Shown here: positions 56,540 to 64,000 of the stretch, one piece after another | How positions within the stretch are numbered: the stretch's first letter is position 1 | Layout: each line of letters opens with the position of its first letter | Translations under genes and position numbers: made by a program | Notes under the pieces: generated by a model | Seen by the model: only the letters and a program-made list of their open reading frames with translations | The model's database searches: none | Told to the model about the DNA's origin: nothing | DNA from: Sphingobium sp. WTD-1 | Lineage (GTDB): Bacteria > Pseudomonadota > Alphaproteobacteria > Sphingomonadales > Sphingomonadaceae | DNA: 64,000 bases | Direction: 5' to 3' | Assembly (NCBI RefSeq): GCF_030128825.1 | Contig: NZ_CP119127.1 | Location: 292,001 to 356,000 of the forward strand

Positions 56540-57765
56540 GCGCCCCGGCCGGCTGGCAGAAGGGCAGCTTTCGCGGTGTCGCCTTTCGCACCGAGGAGAG
56601 CGAGACCAGCGGCGGCCGTCGCGGCGTCGTCCATGAATTCCCCCAGGCGGAGAAGCCGGTCTGGGAGGATTTGGGCCGGGCCGCGCGGAGCTATCGCATC
56701 GACTGCCATATTGTCGGTGAGGATTATCCGGCCCTCGCCAATGAGCTGGTCGACGCACTGGAGGCGCCGGGCGCCGGCACGCTGATCCACCCCTGGTTCG
56801 GGTCGATGCAGGTCGCGGTGCCGGCGGGTGCCTGGTCGCGCCGGGACTCCGCGATCGACGGCATCAACATCGCCTGGTTCACGATCGACTTCATCGAAAC
56901 CGGCCTGCCGGCGCCGGCCGTCGCCACGGCGGACACACAGGCCGCCGCCATCGCCCAGGCTGATGTCGCGGCCGATGCCGCGCCCTCGCTGTTCGGTGCT
57001 GCATTCTCGGTCGAGGGCGCGACCGCCTTTGTCGAGGAAGCGGCCGAGAAGGTGCTGGGCGGCGCGACCACGCTGGTCTCGCTCCGTGCAGGTCTTCAGG
57101 GTGGCTTTGGTGGTGCGCTGGCGGCGCTGCAGACCAATCTCGGGCTTCTTGGCGAAACCGCGGTGCTGCTGCGCGCGCCGATCGATCTCGGCCGCGCCGT
57201 CGTCAGCCTGGTCCAGGTGCTGGGCGCGATCGGCGGCCCGGCCGAGGGCGACAGCTATCGCGCGCTGATGGACTGGGGCGGTGATTTGCCGCCGGTGACC
57301 GGTGACACGCCCGCCCGCAATCTGGAGCGGGAGAACCAGGCGGCAATGGTGCAGCTGGTCAATCTCGCCGCCTCGGCCGAGTTGGTGCGCTGGCTCGCTG
57401 GCAGCGACTTTGCATCCTATGACGAAGCGGTCGCCGCGCGTGACGATGCCGCTGATCGGCTCGATGCGCTCGCGCTGCGCCAGGCCGATGCCGGCGACGA
57501 TGGCGGCGCGGATCAGTATGACGCGCTGCGCCGCGCCTGCACGGCCGACCTGACTGCGCGCGGCGGTTCGCTTGCCCGGCTGCAGCGCTACACGCCAGCC
57601 GTCACCGAGCCGGCGCTGGTGATCGCCATGCGCCTCTATGGCGACCCGTCCAGCGTGATCGATCGGGCGGACGAGATCGTCGCCCGCAACAAGGTGCGCC
57701 ACCCCGGCTTCGTGCCGGGCGGCGTGGCGCTCCAGGTCTTGAGCAGGGAGGCAGTGAATGGCTGA
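56536..57765 (+). CDS. Mu gpN-like DNA circularisation/tail protein
   Basis: This 409-aa protein matches the Mu N family (annotated as DNA circularisation protein, in practice a baseplate/tail component): SFRGVAFRTEESETSGGRRG, then HEFPQAEKPVWEDLGR and YRIDCHIVGEDYPALANELV. It follows the tape measure with a four-base overlap, as in Mu. Confidence 0.9.
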   Translation: MSAPAGWQKGSFRGVAFRTEESETSGGRRGVVHEFPQAEKPVWEDLGRAARSYRIDCHIVGEDYPALANELVDALEAPGAGTLIHPWFGSMQVAVPAGAWSRRDSAIDGINIAWFTIDFIETGLPAPAVATADTQAAAIAQADVAADAAPSLFGAAFSVEGATAFVEEAAEKVLGGATTLVSLRAGLQGGFGGALAALQTNLGLLGETAVLLRAPIDLGRAVVSLVQVLGAIGGPAEGDSYRALMDWGGDLPPVTGDTPARNLERENQAAMVQLVNLAASAELVRWLAGSDFASYDEAVAARDDAADRLDALALRQADAGDDGGADQYDALRRACTADLTARGGSLARLQRYTPAVTEPALVIAMRLYGDPSSVIDRADEIVARNKVRHPGFVPGGVALQVLSREAVNG

Positions 57766-57958
57766 GGTCGAGACGCGCTGGGAAACGCAGCTGGACACGA
57801 TCCGCACGGCGGCGTGCGCCCTACAGCTGGCAGAGGCGAACTATCGTCGCGCCCATGACCTGCATGGCGATGCCGCCCGTGAGACCGGCCGCGCCTGGGA
57901 CGAAATGCGGCGGGCCGGAGATCGCGTGCGCCGCACCCTGGGGGCGGACCATGGCTGA
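57758..57958 (+). CDS. Small hypothetical protein between N and P
   Basis: This 66-aa charged helical protein (ACALQLAEANYRRAHDLHGD) is not recognised. It overlaps N and P by eight bases each, which supports it being real. Mu has no gene at this place. Confidence 0.55.
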   Translation: MAEVETRWETQLDTIRTAACALQLAEANYRRAHDLHGDAARETGRAWDEMRRAGDRVRRTLGADHG

Positions 57959-59006
57959 CGCGGATATCATCGCCGAGAAGGTCGAGCTGGCGATCAACGG
58001 CAAGCTCTACGCGGGCTGGACAGAGGTCAGCGTGACCCGCGCGATCGACGCGATGTGCGGTGCCTTCCGCCTGTCGCTTTCCTCCAAGGATGATGCAGCC
58101 GGCCAGCTGCTGGTGATCGCAGCGGACGATCGCTGCCAGCTCAAGATCGGCGGCGCGGTCGTGGTCGATGGCTGGGTCGATGCGGTGTCACCTGCGATCG
58201 ACGGGGAATCGCACGGCATCACGGTCGAGGGTCGCGACAAGACGGGCGACCTGGCCGACTGTTCCGCGATCGCCAGGCCGGCAAGCTGGCGCAACGTCAA
58301 GCTGGAGGCGATCGCGACCGAGTTGGCCAAGCCGTTCGGGGTGACGGTCGCGGTCAAGGTCAGCACGGGTGCGGCGATTCGCAAGTTCGCGATCCAGCAG
58401 GGCGAGACGGTCGCCGCCGCGATCGAGCGTCTCTTGCGCTTCCGGGGCCTTATCGCTGTCCCCACCGCCTCGGGCGACCTGGAGATTACTACGCCCGATG
58501 CCGGCGCGCCGGTCGCCACCCTGGAGCTGGGCGTCAACATCAAGTCGGCCGAGGGACGCACCGATCATCGCGAGCGCTTTTCCGACTATATCGTCAAGGG
58601 CCAGGCCCATGGCGATGATGAGCGCCACGGTAAGACGGTGAGCCAGATCAAGGGCGAGGCGAAGGATGCCGGGGTGCGCCGCTATCGCCCGCTGCTGTTG
58701 GTGGCGGAGGAGCAGAGCGACGGCGCCAGCGCAGGGGCACGCGCGAAATTCGAGGCGGGCGTGCGCGCTGGCCGTGCCAGGGGCGCGGACATCCGTGTGC
58801 TGGGCTGGCGCGTGGCGCCAGGCGGCGCCTTGTGGCGACCCAACAGCCGGGTGCGGGTGCGTTGCGCGCAGATCGGCATGGCGGATGAGGTCATGCTGAT
58901 CGCGGCGGTTACGTTCGCCAAGTCGGACGGCGAAGGGACGATCGCGACCCTGTCGATCGCGCCGCCCGGTGCCTTCGCTCAGCTGGCGGAAAAGGAAGCG
59001 GCATGA
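57951..59006 (+). CDS. Baseplate hub protein, Mu gpP
   Basis: This 351-aa protein matches the Mu gpP (gp44) baseplate hub: EVSVTRAIDAMCGAFRLSLS, then GWVDAVSPAIDGESHGITVE, GRDKTGDLADCSA and ERFSDYIVKGQ. Mu gp44 forms the trimeric hub related to T4 gp27. I chose ATG at 57951. Confidence 0.92.
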   Translation: MADADIIAEKVELAINGKLYAGWTEVSVTRAIDAMCGAFRLSLSSKDDAAGQLLVIAADDRCQLKIGGAVVVDGWVDAVSPAIDGESHGITVEGRDKTGDLADCSAIARPASWRNVKLEAIATELAKPFGVTVAVKVSTGAAIRKFAIQQGETVAAAIERLLRFRGLIAVPTASGDLEITTPDAGAPVATLELGVNIKSAEGRTDHRERFSDYIVKGQAHGDDERHGKTVSQIKGEAKDAGVRRYRPLLLVAEEQSDGASAGARAKFEAGVRAGRARGADIRVLGWRVAPGGALWRPNSRVRVRCAQIGMADEVMLIAAVTFAKSDGEGTIATLSIAPPGAFAQLAEKEAA

Positions 59007-59590
59007 GCGCGCTTCAAAGGGCGCTAAGCCCCTTGTTGGGGCGTATCCAGATGATGGTCGGCCGCGCCGTTCTGGCCGCCGTCGACGACAGCACCGGCCT
59101 CCAGTCGGTGCAGATCGACCTGCTGGCCGACGAGGCGCAGGACGGTGCCGAACATTTCCAGCCCTATGGCTTCGCGGCGCATCCCAAGCCAGGCGCCGAA
59201 GCCATCTCGCTGGCAGTGGGCGGATTGCGCGGCCACGCCTTGGTCATCGCGATCGCCGATCGCCGCTATCGGCTCAAGTCGCTCCAAGAGGGCGAGGTCG
59301 CGTTGCATGACGACCAGGGCCAGTGCGTGCTGATCGGCCGCGACGGGATTCGCATAGCTTCGTCGCTGGGTATCGCCTGCCAGACGGACGGCAATTTCAG
59401 CGTCGAAGCCGGCGGCGATTTCACCGTCGACGCGGATGGTGCGGTCTCGATCAAGGGCCAGGGCGAAGCGCTGCTGGACGGCAGCAGCATTGCCCTGGGC
59501 GAAGGGGCGAGCCTCTTCGCCGCCCGCAAGACCGACACAGTCAGCAGCACCGCCATCACCGGCGGCTCCAGCAAGGTGAAGATCGCATGA
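59003..59590 (+). CDS. Baseplate spike protein, Mu gp45
   Basis: This 195-aa protein matches Mu gp45, the central spike: QVDLLADEAQDGAEHFQPYG-type sequence (QIDLLADEAQDGAEHFQPYG), then HPKPGAEAISLAVGGLRGH and LYDDQG-like HDDQGQ. The C-terminal half is a beta-helix-like run with SVEAGGDFTVDADGAVSIKG. The spike punctures the outer membrane on contraction. Confidence 0.9.
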   Translation: MSALQRALSPLLGRIQMMVGRAVLAAVDDSTGLQSVQIDLLADEAQDGAEHFQPYGFAAHPKPGAEAISLAVGGLRGHALVIAIADRRYRLKSLQEGEVALHDDQGQCVLIGRDGIRIASSLGIACQTDGNFSVEAGGDFTVDADGAVSIKGQGEALLDGSSIALGEGASLFAARKTDTVSSTAITGGSSKVKIA

Positions 59591-59880
59591 AGGCAAGCTC
59601 TCCCCGTAAGCGCGGCAATCGCGCTTGGCAGAAGGTCGTCGTCGCCCCCGGCGAGGATATGACCATGGTCGCTGACAAGCTGCGCGAGTGCGGGCAGCGC
59701 GGCGGCGACGGTGAGCCGATCGAGGCGCACGCTCTGTTCGACGCCCAAAGCCGGCTGCGCCGCATCCATGCCCGCTATGCCAATGGCTGGCGGGCCACGC
59801 TGGTCGTCCGCGTCGATGGGAGCTACTCGCTCAGCCAGGCTATCAAGATCGTGTCGCAGGCCCGGAGCATGCCGGCGTGA
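59587..59880 (+). CDS. Hypothetical protein inserted between gp45 and gp46
   Basis: This 97-aa basic protein (SSPRKRGNRAWQKVVVAPGE start, FDAQSRLRRIHARYANGWRA middle) is not recognised. It overlaps both neighbours by four bases. In Mu gp46 directly follows gp45, so this gene is an addition to the standard set. Confidence 0.55.
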   Translation: MKASSPRKRGNRAWQKVVVAPGEDMTMVADKLRECGQRGGDGEPIEAHALFDAQSRLRRIHARYANGWRATLVVRVDGSYSLSQAIKIVSQARSMPA

Positions 59881-60371
59881 CCGATATCGCCCTTGTCTTC
59901 GACAGCGCTGCCTGGTCGGCCGACATCGCGATCGCATCCGGCGACCTGGTCACCGACGACGGCCTGCGCACGGCGGTGACCATCTCGCTCTTCACCGATG
60001 TCCGCGCCCGTGACGATGACGCGCTACCGGACAGTGGGGCCGATCGTCGCGGTTGGTGGGGCGACTGTGCAAACGACGACGCAAACGACCGGACGGGGTC
60101 GCGCCTGTGGCTGCTGGCGCGCGCGAAGGTCGTGCCGACGACGGCCGTCCGCGCCCGTGACTATTGCCGCGAGGCGCTGGACTGGCTGGTCGCCGACGGC
60201 GTCGTCGCGGCGATCGATATCGACTGCGTCCTGCTGCCGGTTGCCGCCAGCCGCCGATCGGGCGGCCTGTCCATCACCATCACCTTAACCCGGCCGGGCG
60301 GCGCCCGCCTGGCCATCAACTATTTGTGGGATGCGGAGAGCGGCCGCATCGAGCGCGAGGGGACCGCATGA
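59877..60371 (+). CDS. Baseplate protein, Mu gp46
   Basis: This 164-aa protein matches Mu gp46 (GpW/gp25-like wedge): SGDLVTDDGLRTAVTISLFT, then RGWWGDCANDDANDRTGSRL and AREYCREALDWL-type sequence. It starts at GTG 59877, overlapping the previous stop, and overlaps gp47 by four bases. Confidence 0.9.
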   Translation: MTDIALVFDSAAWSADIAIASGDLVTDDGLRTAVTISLFTDVRARDDDALPDSGADRRGWWGDCANDDANDRTGSRLWLLARAKVVPTTAVRARDYCREALDWLVADGVVAAIDIDCVLLPVAASRRSGGLSITITLTRPGGARLAINYLWDAESGRIEREGTA

Positions 60372-61417
60372 GCTTTCAACGACCGACCCTGACCCAGCTG
60401 ATTACGCGCGCGCAGGACGATATCAATGGCAAGCTGCCAGGCGCGGACAGCCGGCTGCGGCGCAACGTGCTGGACGTCCTGGCGCGGGTCCATGCCGGCG
60501 CAATGAACGGCCTCTATGGCATGATCGACGATCGCGCGCGCTTCCTGCCCGACCCCAAATATCCCGACACCGTCACCGGCTGGGCCAGCCGCCTGGGCAT
60601 CGTCCGCAAGGCGGCGATCGCCGCGACCGGCGCTGTCACCCTGGCCGGGACCAATGGCGCCGTGGCCCCGGCCGGCAGCATCCTGGTGCGGGCGGATGGC
60701 GTGCGATTTGCGACCATGGCGCTGGCGACGATCGCGGGCGGGACGGCCAGCGTGGCGGTGACCTGCGAAGATGGCGGCGCAGCCGGTGCGATGGCAGCCG
60801 GCCAGACCCTGACCTTCCAGTCGCCCGCCAGCGGCGTCCAGGCGGTCGCGACCGTAGCTGTCGGCGGGATCATCGGCGGCAGCGACGAGGAGACGATCGA
60901 GCAGCTGAACGACCGAGTGTGGGAGCGCCTGCGCAACCAGCCGGCAGGCGGAAAGAGCGGCGACTATGTCCGCTGGGCCAAGGAGATTGCCGGGGTTACA
61001 CGCGCCTGGCCTTATCCCAACTGGAACGGCCTGGGCACGGTCAAGCTGCTGTTCGTGATGGACGGCCGGGAAGATATTATCCCCGATCCGGGCACCGTCG
61101 CCCTGGTCGCGGCCAAGATCGCGGAAGAGCGTCCGGTCACGGCGGAGGTGACGGTCGAGGCGCCGATCGCGCAGCCGCTCAACTTCACCATCGCCCTGAC
61201 GCCCGACACGGCCGCGACGCGCGCCTCGGTCGAAGCGGAGCTGCGCGACCTTATTGCCCGCGATGCGATTCCCGGTGGCACGGTCCTGGTCAGCCGGATG
61301 CGCGAGTCCATCTCGATCGCGCCGGGCGAACTGGATCATGTGCTGACCAGCCCGACCACCAACCAGACCGCCGATGCCGGCAAGATACTCACCTTCGGAG
61401 CCATCGCATGGGCCTGA
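60368..61417 (+). CDS. Baseplate J-like protein, Mu gp47
   Basis: This 349-aa protein matches Mu gp47 and baseplate J proteins: RPTLTQLITRAQDDINGKL, then ADSRLRRNVLDVLARVHAGA, LYGMIDDRARFLPDPKYPD and WEGLRNQPAGGKSGDYVRWA-type sequence. It follows gp46 and precedes gp48 as in Mu. Confidence 0.93.
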   Translation: MSFQRPTLTQLITRAQDDINGKLPGADSRLRRNVLDVLARVHAGAMNGLYGMIDDRARFLPDPKYPDTVTGWASRLGIVRKAAIAATGAVTLAGTNGAVAPAGSILVRADGVRFATMALATIAGGTASVAVTCEDGGAAGAMAAGQTLTFQSPASGVQAVATVAVGGIIGGSDEETIEQLNDRVWERLRNQPAGGKSGDYVRWAKEIAGVTRAWPYPNWNGLGTVKLLFVMDGREDIIPDPGTVALVAAKIAEERPVTAEVTVEAPIAQPLNFTIALTPDTAATRASVEAELRDLIARDAIPGGTVLVSRMRESISIAPGELDHVLTSPTTNQTADAGKILTFGAIAWA

Positions 61418-62079
61418 TGGCGACGGCCTATCGCCAGCAGCTGCAGGCGCTTCTTCCCCCCGGCGCGGCCTGGCCGCGTGGGGAGGATGCGATGCTCACC
61501 AAGCTGCTGGATGGCTGGGCCGAGGAGTTTGCGCGCGTCGAAGAGCGTATGGAACAGCTGCTGGCCGAATATGATCCTCGCACCGCCTATGAGATGCTCC
61601 CCGAATGGGAAGCGGCGCTGGGACTCCCCGATCCCTGCACCGCAGCGGCGACCACGATCGCGGCGCGTCAACTCGCCTGCTGGCGCAAGCTCGCCTATCA
61701 GGCCGGGCAGACGCCGGCATTCTATATCGCGCTGGCCGCGTCGATCGGTTTCGACGTTACGATCCATGAGTTCGACCCCGAGGTCGATGACTATGACACC
61801 AGCCTCAGCGCCCAGGTGGCGGCGGGACGGTGGCGCTATATCTGGCGCGTCCATGTCCGCAACGGCAGCGTGTTCAACTATATGGTCGCGGGCGATCCCG
61901 CCGGCTCAGCCCTGCTGGAGGGCGACGCCGCGCTAGACCTGGAATGCATCATCTCGGCCGCGCGCCCGGCGCATACCCACGTGATCTTTTCCTACCCGAC
62001 CGATCCGGGGGCATCGCTGCTGGAAAGCGGCGGATATCGCCTGCTGGAGACCGGCGGCCATCTCATATTGGAGGATTGA
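61408..62079 (+). CDS. Mu gp48-like tail protein (DUF2313)
   Basis: This 223-aa protein matches the Mu gp48 family: YRQQLQALLPPGAAWPRGED, then YEMLPEWEAALGLPDPC and the C-terminal ECIISAARPAHTHVIFSY. It links the baseplate wedge to the fibre. ATG at 61408 overlaps the gp47 end by ten bases; a second ATG lies three codons on. Confidence 0.9.
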   Translation: MGLMATAYRQQLQALLPPGAAWPRGEDAMLTKLLDGWAEEFARVEERMEQLLAEYDPRTAYEMLPEWEAALGLPDPCTAAATTIAARQLACWRKLAYQAGQTPAFYIALAASIGFDVTIHEFDPEVDDYDTSLSAQVAAGRWRYIWRVHVRNGSVFNYMVAGDPAGSALLEGDAALDLECIISAARPAHTHVIFSYPTDPGASLLESGGYRLLETGGHLILED

Positions 62080-62080
62080 T

Positions 62081-62662
62081 ATGTCCGAACTCGACAAGAA
62101 GGCATCGGCCCTCGCGGCGGCGGCGGCACTGACAGGCGCTGAAGGCTGGGCCGGCATCCAGGGCGGCGCGGATGTGCTGATCACGGCAGCGCTGCTGAAG
62201 GCCTATATGAAGGCGCCTTACATCCTAGCGCAGGATGGGGCGGCATCGGCGGTGTGGACGGGCAGCCTGGCCACGCATGATTTTCTGACGATCACGATAC
62301 CGGGCGGCGCGCTGGGTCCGAAGGGATCGCTCAAGATCGAGAGCTTCTGGACCATATCCCAGAACGCGAACACCAAGACGGTCATGCACAAGTTCGGCGG
62401 CGCGACCATCAACAGCTGGCCGGTGACCACCTCGGGCAATGTCGGTTCGCTCCTCCGCATGAACAATCGCAACGACCAGGCCAGCCAGTTCATCGCCCGC
62501 GCCGGATCGACGTCGATCTATGGTTCCGGCGTCAACGCGCACGGTGCGGCCGCGATCGACACGTCGGTCGACCAGGTGCTGACGCTGACCGGCCAGTTGG
62601 CCAACGCCTCCGACACCATGGTGCTGGAAGGCTACATCATCGAAATCTTCCCCGGCTTTTAA
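62081..62662 (+). CDS. Tail fibre-like protein 1
   Basis: This 193-aa protein follows gp48 by one base, where the fibre gene S lies in Mu. The first 45 residues (SALAAAAALTGAEGWAGIQG, then LITAALLKAYM) are like an attachment domain of fibre proteins. The rest is beta-rich (DFLTITIPGGALGPKGSLKI). It is a probable receptor-binding or neck protein. No close family was recognised for the C-terminal part. Confidence 0.65.
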   Translation: MSELDKKASALAAAAALTGAEGWAGIQGGADVLITAALLKAYMKAPYILAQDGAASAVWTGSLATHDFLTITIPGGALGPKGSLKIESFWTISQNANTKTVMHKFGGATINSWPVTTSGNVGSLLRMNNRNDQASQFIARAGSTSIYGSGVNAHGAAAIDTSVDQVLTLTGQLANASDTMVLEGYIIEIFPGF

Positions 62663-62671
62663 GGAACGGAC

Positions 62672-63319
62672 ATGCACAGGATCGATAGTGCCGGCGCGAC
62701 GGTTGACGGCCTTTTCAAGGTTACCCCACTTCCCGCGACGCGGGTCGATGCAGACTGGCTCAATGCGGTGCAGGAGGAGATCATCACCGCCATTGCGCAG
62801 CTGGGTGGCGCGCTGCCTGACAAGGAGGACCAGCATCAGCTTGCGGCGGCGATCATCGCCTATGTCGCCCATGCGAAGGGCAATCTAGAAAGGGTCATCA
62901 CCGATCCGCTGGGTGGCAATTCCGGCCTGGACGGCGGCGCCAGCAACCAGCTCCTGGTCGCGATCCTGGCGATGATCAGTCGCGGCCTAAGTGAGGCTAT
63001 CACGATCACCGTCGATCCGACGACCAGCGAACGGACGATATCCTTCCTGGGCGGCCTCGCGATCCTCAAGCTCGGCTATTATCGAGAGACGGTGACCAGC
63101 GAAGTCGTGCGCAACGTCGCCTTTGCGCTGCCATTCCCCAACAGCTGCTGGAGCGTGCTGACCCAGGGCGTGATCGCCGCACCCAGCATCTATCGCGACC
63201 TCTGGGTCCAGATCGTGCCCGGCAGCACGACCAGGAACGGCTTCCAGGCGCAGTTCCAGAGCGACGATGACAATGACCACGCCCTGTCCGGCTTCGACTG
63301 GTGGGCACTGGGTAACTGA
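62672..63319 (+). CDS. Tail fibre-like protein 2
   Basis: This 215-aa protein begins MHRIDSAGATVDGLFKVTPL and has ADWLNAVQEEIITAIAQLGG, typical for the first residues of phage fibre proteins. A C-terminal beta domain ends SGFDWWALGN, like gp53-type receptor-binding tips. It would bind the target cell and set the specificity of the particle. It lies nine bases after fibre protein 1. Confidence 0.75.
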   Translation: MHRIDSAGATVDGLFKVTPLPATRVDADWLNAVQEEIITAIAQLGGALPDKEDQHQLAAAIIAYVAHAKGNLERVITDPLGGNSGLDGGASNQLLVAILAMISRGLSEAITITVDPTTSERTISFLGGLAILKLGYYRETVTSEVVRNVAFALPFPNSCWSVLTQGVIAAPSIYRDLWVQIVPGSTTRNGFQAQFQSDDDNDHALSGFDWWALGN

Positions 63320-63463
63320 CCTTTTTCCCTCCGCCGATCAGGCGGGGGGCAAGGGGCGTTGGCCCGCCCCTCTACCGCAGGATTGCACCCTGCATCTCAG
63401 CGCTGATCAGGCGCAGTCAATCCCCGCCACCGGGCACCCCGGCGGTAGGGCTTTTGAGGTGCA

Positions 63464-64000
63464 ATGATGAAGGAAATGGAAATGCTCGCCCCGGTTGCGC
63501 CCGTTCGCACGGTGGCCGGATATATTGGCGGTAAGCGTGCGCTGGCTTCGCGCATCGTCCCGCTCATCGGGGCCACGCCCCATCAATGCTATGTGGAACC
63601 CTTTGTCGGCATGGGCGGCATCTTCTTCCGTCGCGATCGCCGGCCCAAGGCTGAGGTCATCAACGATATTTCGGCCGATGTCGCCAACCTGTTCCGATTG
63701 CTGCAACGCCATTACCAGCAACTGCTCGACGTCCTCAAATGGCAGGTTGCCAGCCGGGCGGAATTCGAGCGGCTGGTGAAGGTCGACCCGGACACGCTGA
63801 CCGACCTTGAGCGAGCAGCTCGCTTCCTCTTCGTCCAGCGTCTGGCGTTCGGCGGGAAGGTGATGGGCCGGACATTCGGCACTGGCACGACCAGCAGCGC
63901 CCGGTTCGATCTTACGAAGCTGGTGCCTGTCCTGGAGGACGTCCATGAGCGCCTGTGCGGCGTCACGATCGAGCGGCTCCCCTATGACCGGCTCATCCCG
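63464..64000 (+). CDS. DNA adenine methylase, D12 class (cut by window end)
   Basis: The first 179 codons show a Dam/D12-class N6-adenine methyltransferase: GYIGGKRALASRIV, then YVEPFVGMGGIFFRR (motif I region) and INDISADVANLFRLLQ. The catalytic DPPY motif should lie beyond position 64000. GAGG sits four to seven bases before the two possible ATGs (63464, 63467). It follows the fibres after about 145 non-coding bases with a CCGCC/GGCGG hairpin. In Mu-type loci such a methylase may protect the element's DNA or control its promoters (compare Mu mom). Confidence 0.88.
   Translation, partial: MMKEMEMLAPVAPVRTVAGYIGGKRALASRIVPLIGATPHQCYVEPFVGMGGIFFRRDRRPKAEVINDISADVANLFRLLQRHYQQLLDVLKWQVASRAEFERLVKVDPDTLTDLERAARFLFVQRLAFGGKVMGRTFGTGTTSSARFDLTKLVPVLEDVHERLCGVTIERLPYDRLIP

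Larger units (their letters stand above)
45373..64000. mobile_element. Headless Mu-type contractile tail locus (candidate tailocin)
   Basis: The locus has its own repressor, Ner-like gene, ParB-like gene and a complete run of Mu-type tail and baseplate genes (gp36 to gp48 order) with fibres. Between the repressor and gp36 there are only about 3 kb of small regulatory genes; transposase, terminase, portal, protease and capsid genes are missing. The right end and any lysis genes lie beyond the window. It is either a tail-like bacteriocin locus or a deleted prophage. Confidence 0.75.

Noticed and set aside
1..64000. CRISPR arrays, rRNA genes, complete insertion sequences
   Set aside because: No regularly spaced direct repeats, no rRNA-like stretch and no transposase frame were found on either strand.

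Overview
The window is high-G+C alphaproteobacterial DNA, most probably from a member of the Sphingomonadaceae. A Sphingobium-, Novosphingobium- or Sphingomonas-like host is suggested by the crtY-crtI-crtB carotenoid cluster, the zf-CHCC/tldD/DUF924 neighbourhood, the codon bias and a GTTC-N7-GTTC type SOS box. The species cannot be fixed from the sequence alone. About 10 kb of ordinary chromosome (34.8-44.5 kb) separates two unrelated phage-derived loci.

Region 1 (1 to about 34.7 kb) is a P2-type myovirus prophage whose left end lies outside the window. From the left it carries a primase-helicase, an Ogr/Delta activator, small regulators and a Cro-like gene. These diverge from an S24-type CI repressor followed by a HIRAN protein and a WYL/TerB-like protein. 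A long leftward late block follows, read right to left: capsid O-N-M-L-X-R-S, then J-I-H and a large fibre cassette with two SGNH esterases, then lysis genes and V, then W-FI-FII-E-E'-T-(hicAB)-U-D. P (terminase) and Q (portal) run rightward. Beyond Q is an accessory stretch with a low-molecular-weight tyrosine phosphatase, a ribbon-helix-helix gene pair and a BRO antirepressor. Five 19-bp palindromes (GGTAR-N9-YTACC), each followed by CTTCG, sit in front of the late transcription units and look like the Ogr-dependent promoters. No integrase is visible, so it should lie left of the window.

Region 2 (34.0 to 45.4 kb) starts with a non-coding junction holding a 264-bp AT-rich element with 30-bp terminal inverted repeats. 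It continues with tRNA-Val(TAC), a zf-CHCC protein, tldD, a DUF924 protein, glnK-amtB behind a perfect sigma-54 promoter, crtY-crtI-LOG-crtB and a seven-iron-type ferredoxin. It ends in about 0.8 kb of non-coding, repeat-bearing DNA.

Region 3 (45.4 kb to the right edge) is a Mu-type contractile tail locus. A leftward operon of small genes sits behind a consensus alphaproteobacterial LexA box. A repressor with no recognisable S24 catalytic residues faces a Ner-like gene across a GGTCCAA operator. Rightward genes follow: ParB-like, small regulators, a methyltransferase-like gene, then homologues of Mu gp36, G, gp37, gp38, L, M, gp41 (with a -1 frameshift), tape measure, N, P, gp45, gp46, gp47 and gp48, two fibre proteins and a DNA adenine methylase cut by the window end. 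No transposase, terminase, portal, protease or capsid gene is present between the repressor and the tail genes, where Mu-like phages keep them. The locus is therefore a candidate headless, SOS-inducible tail particle (tailocin) or a deleted prophage.
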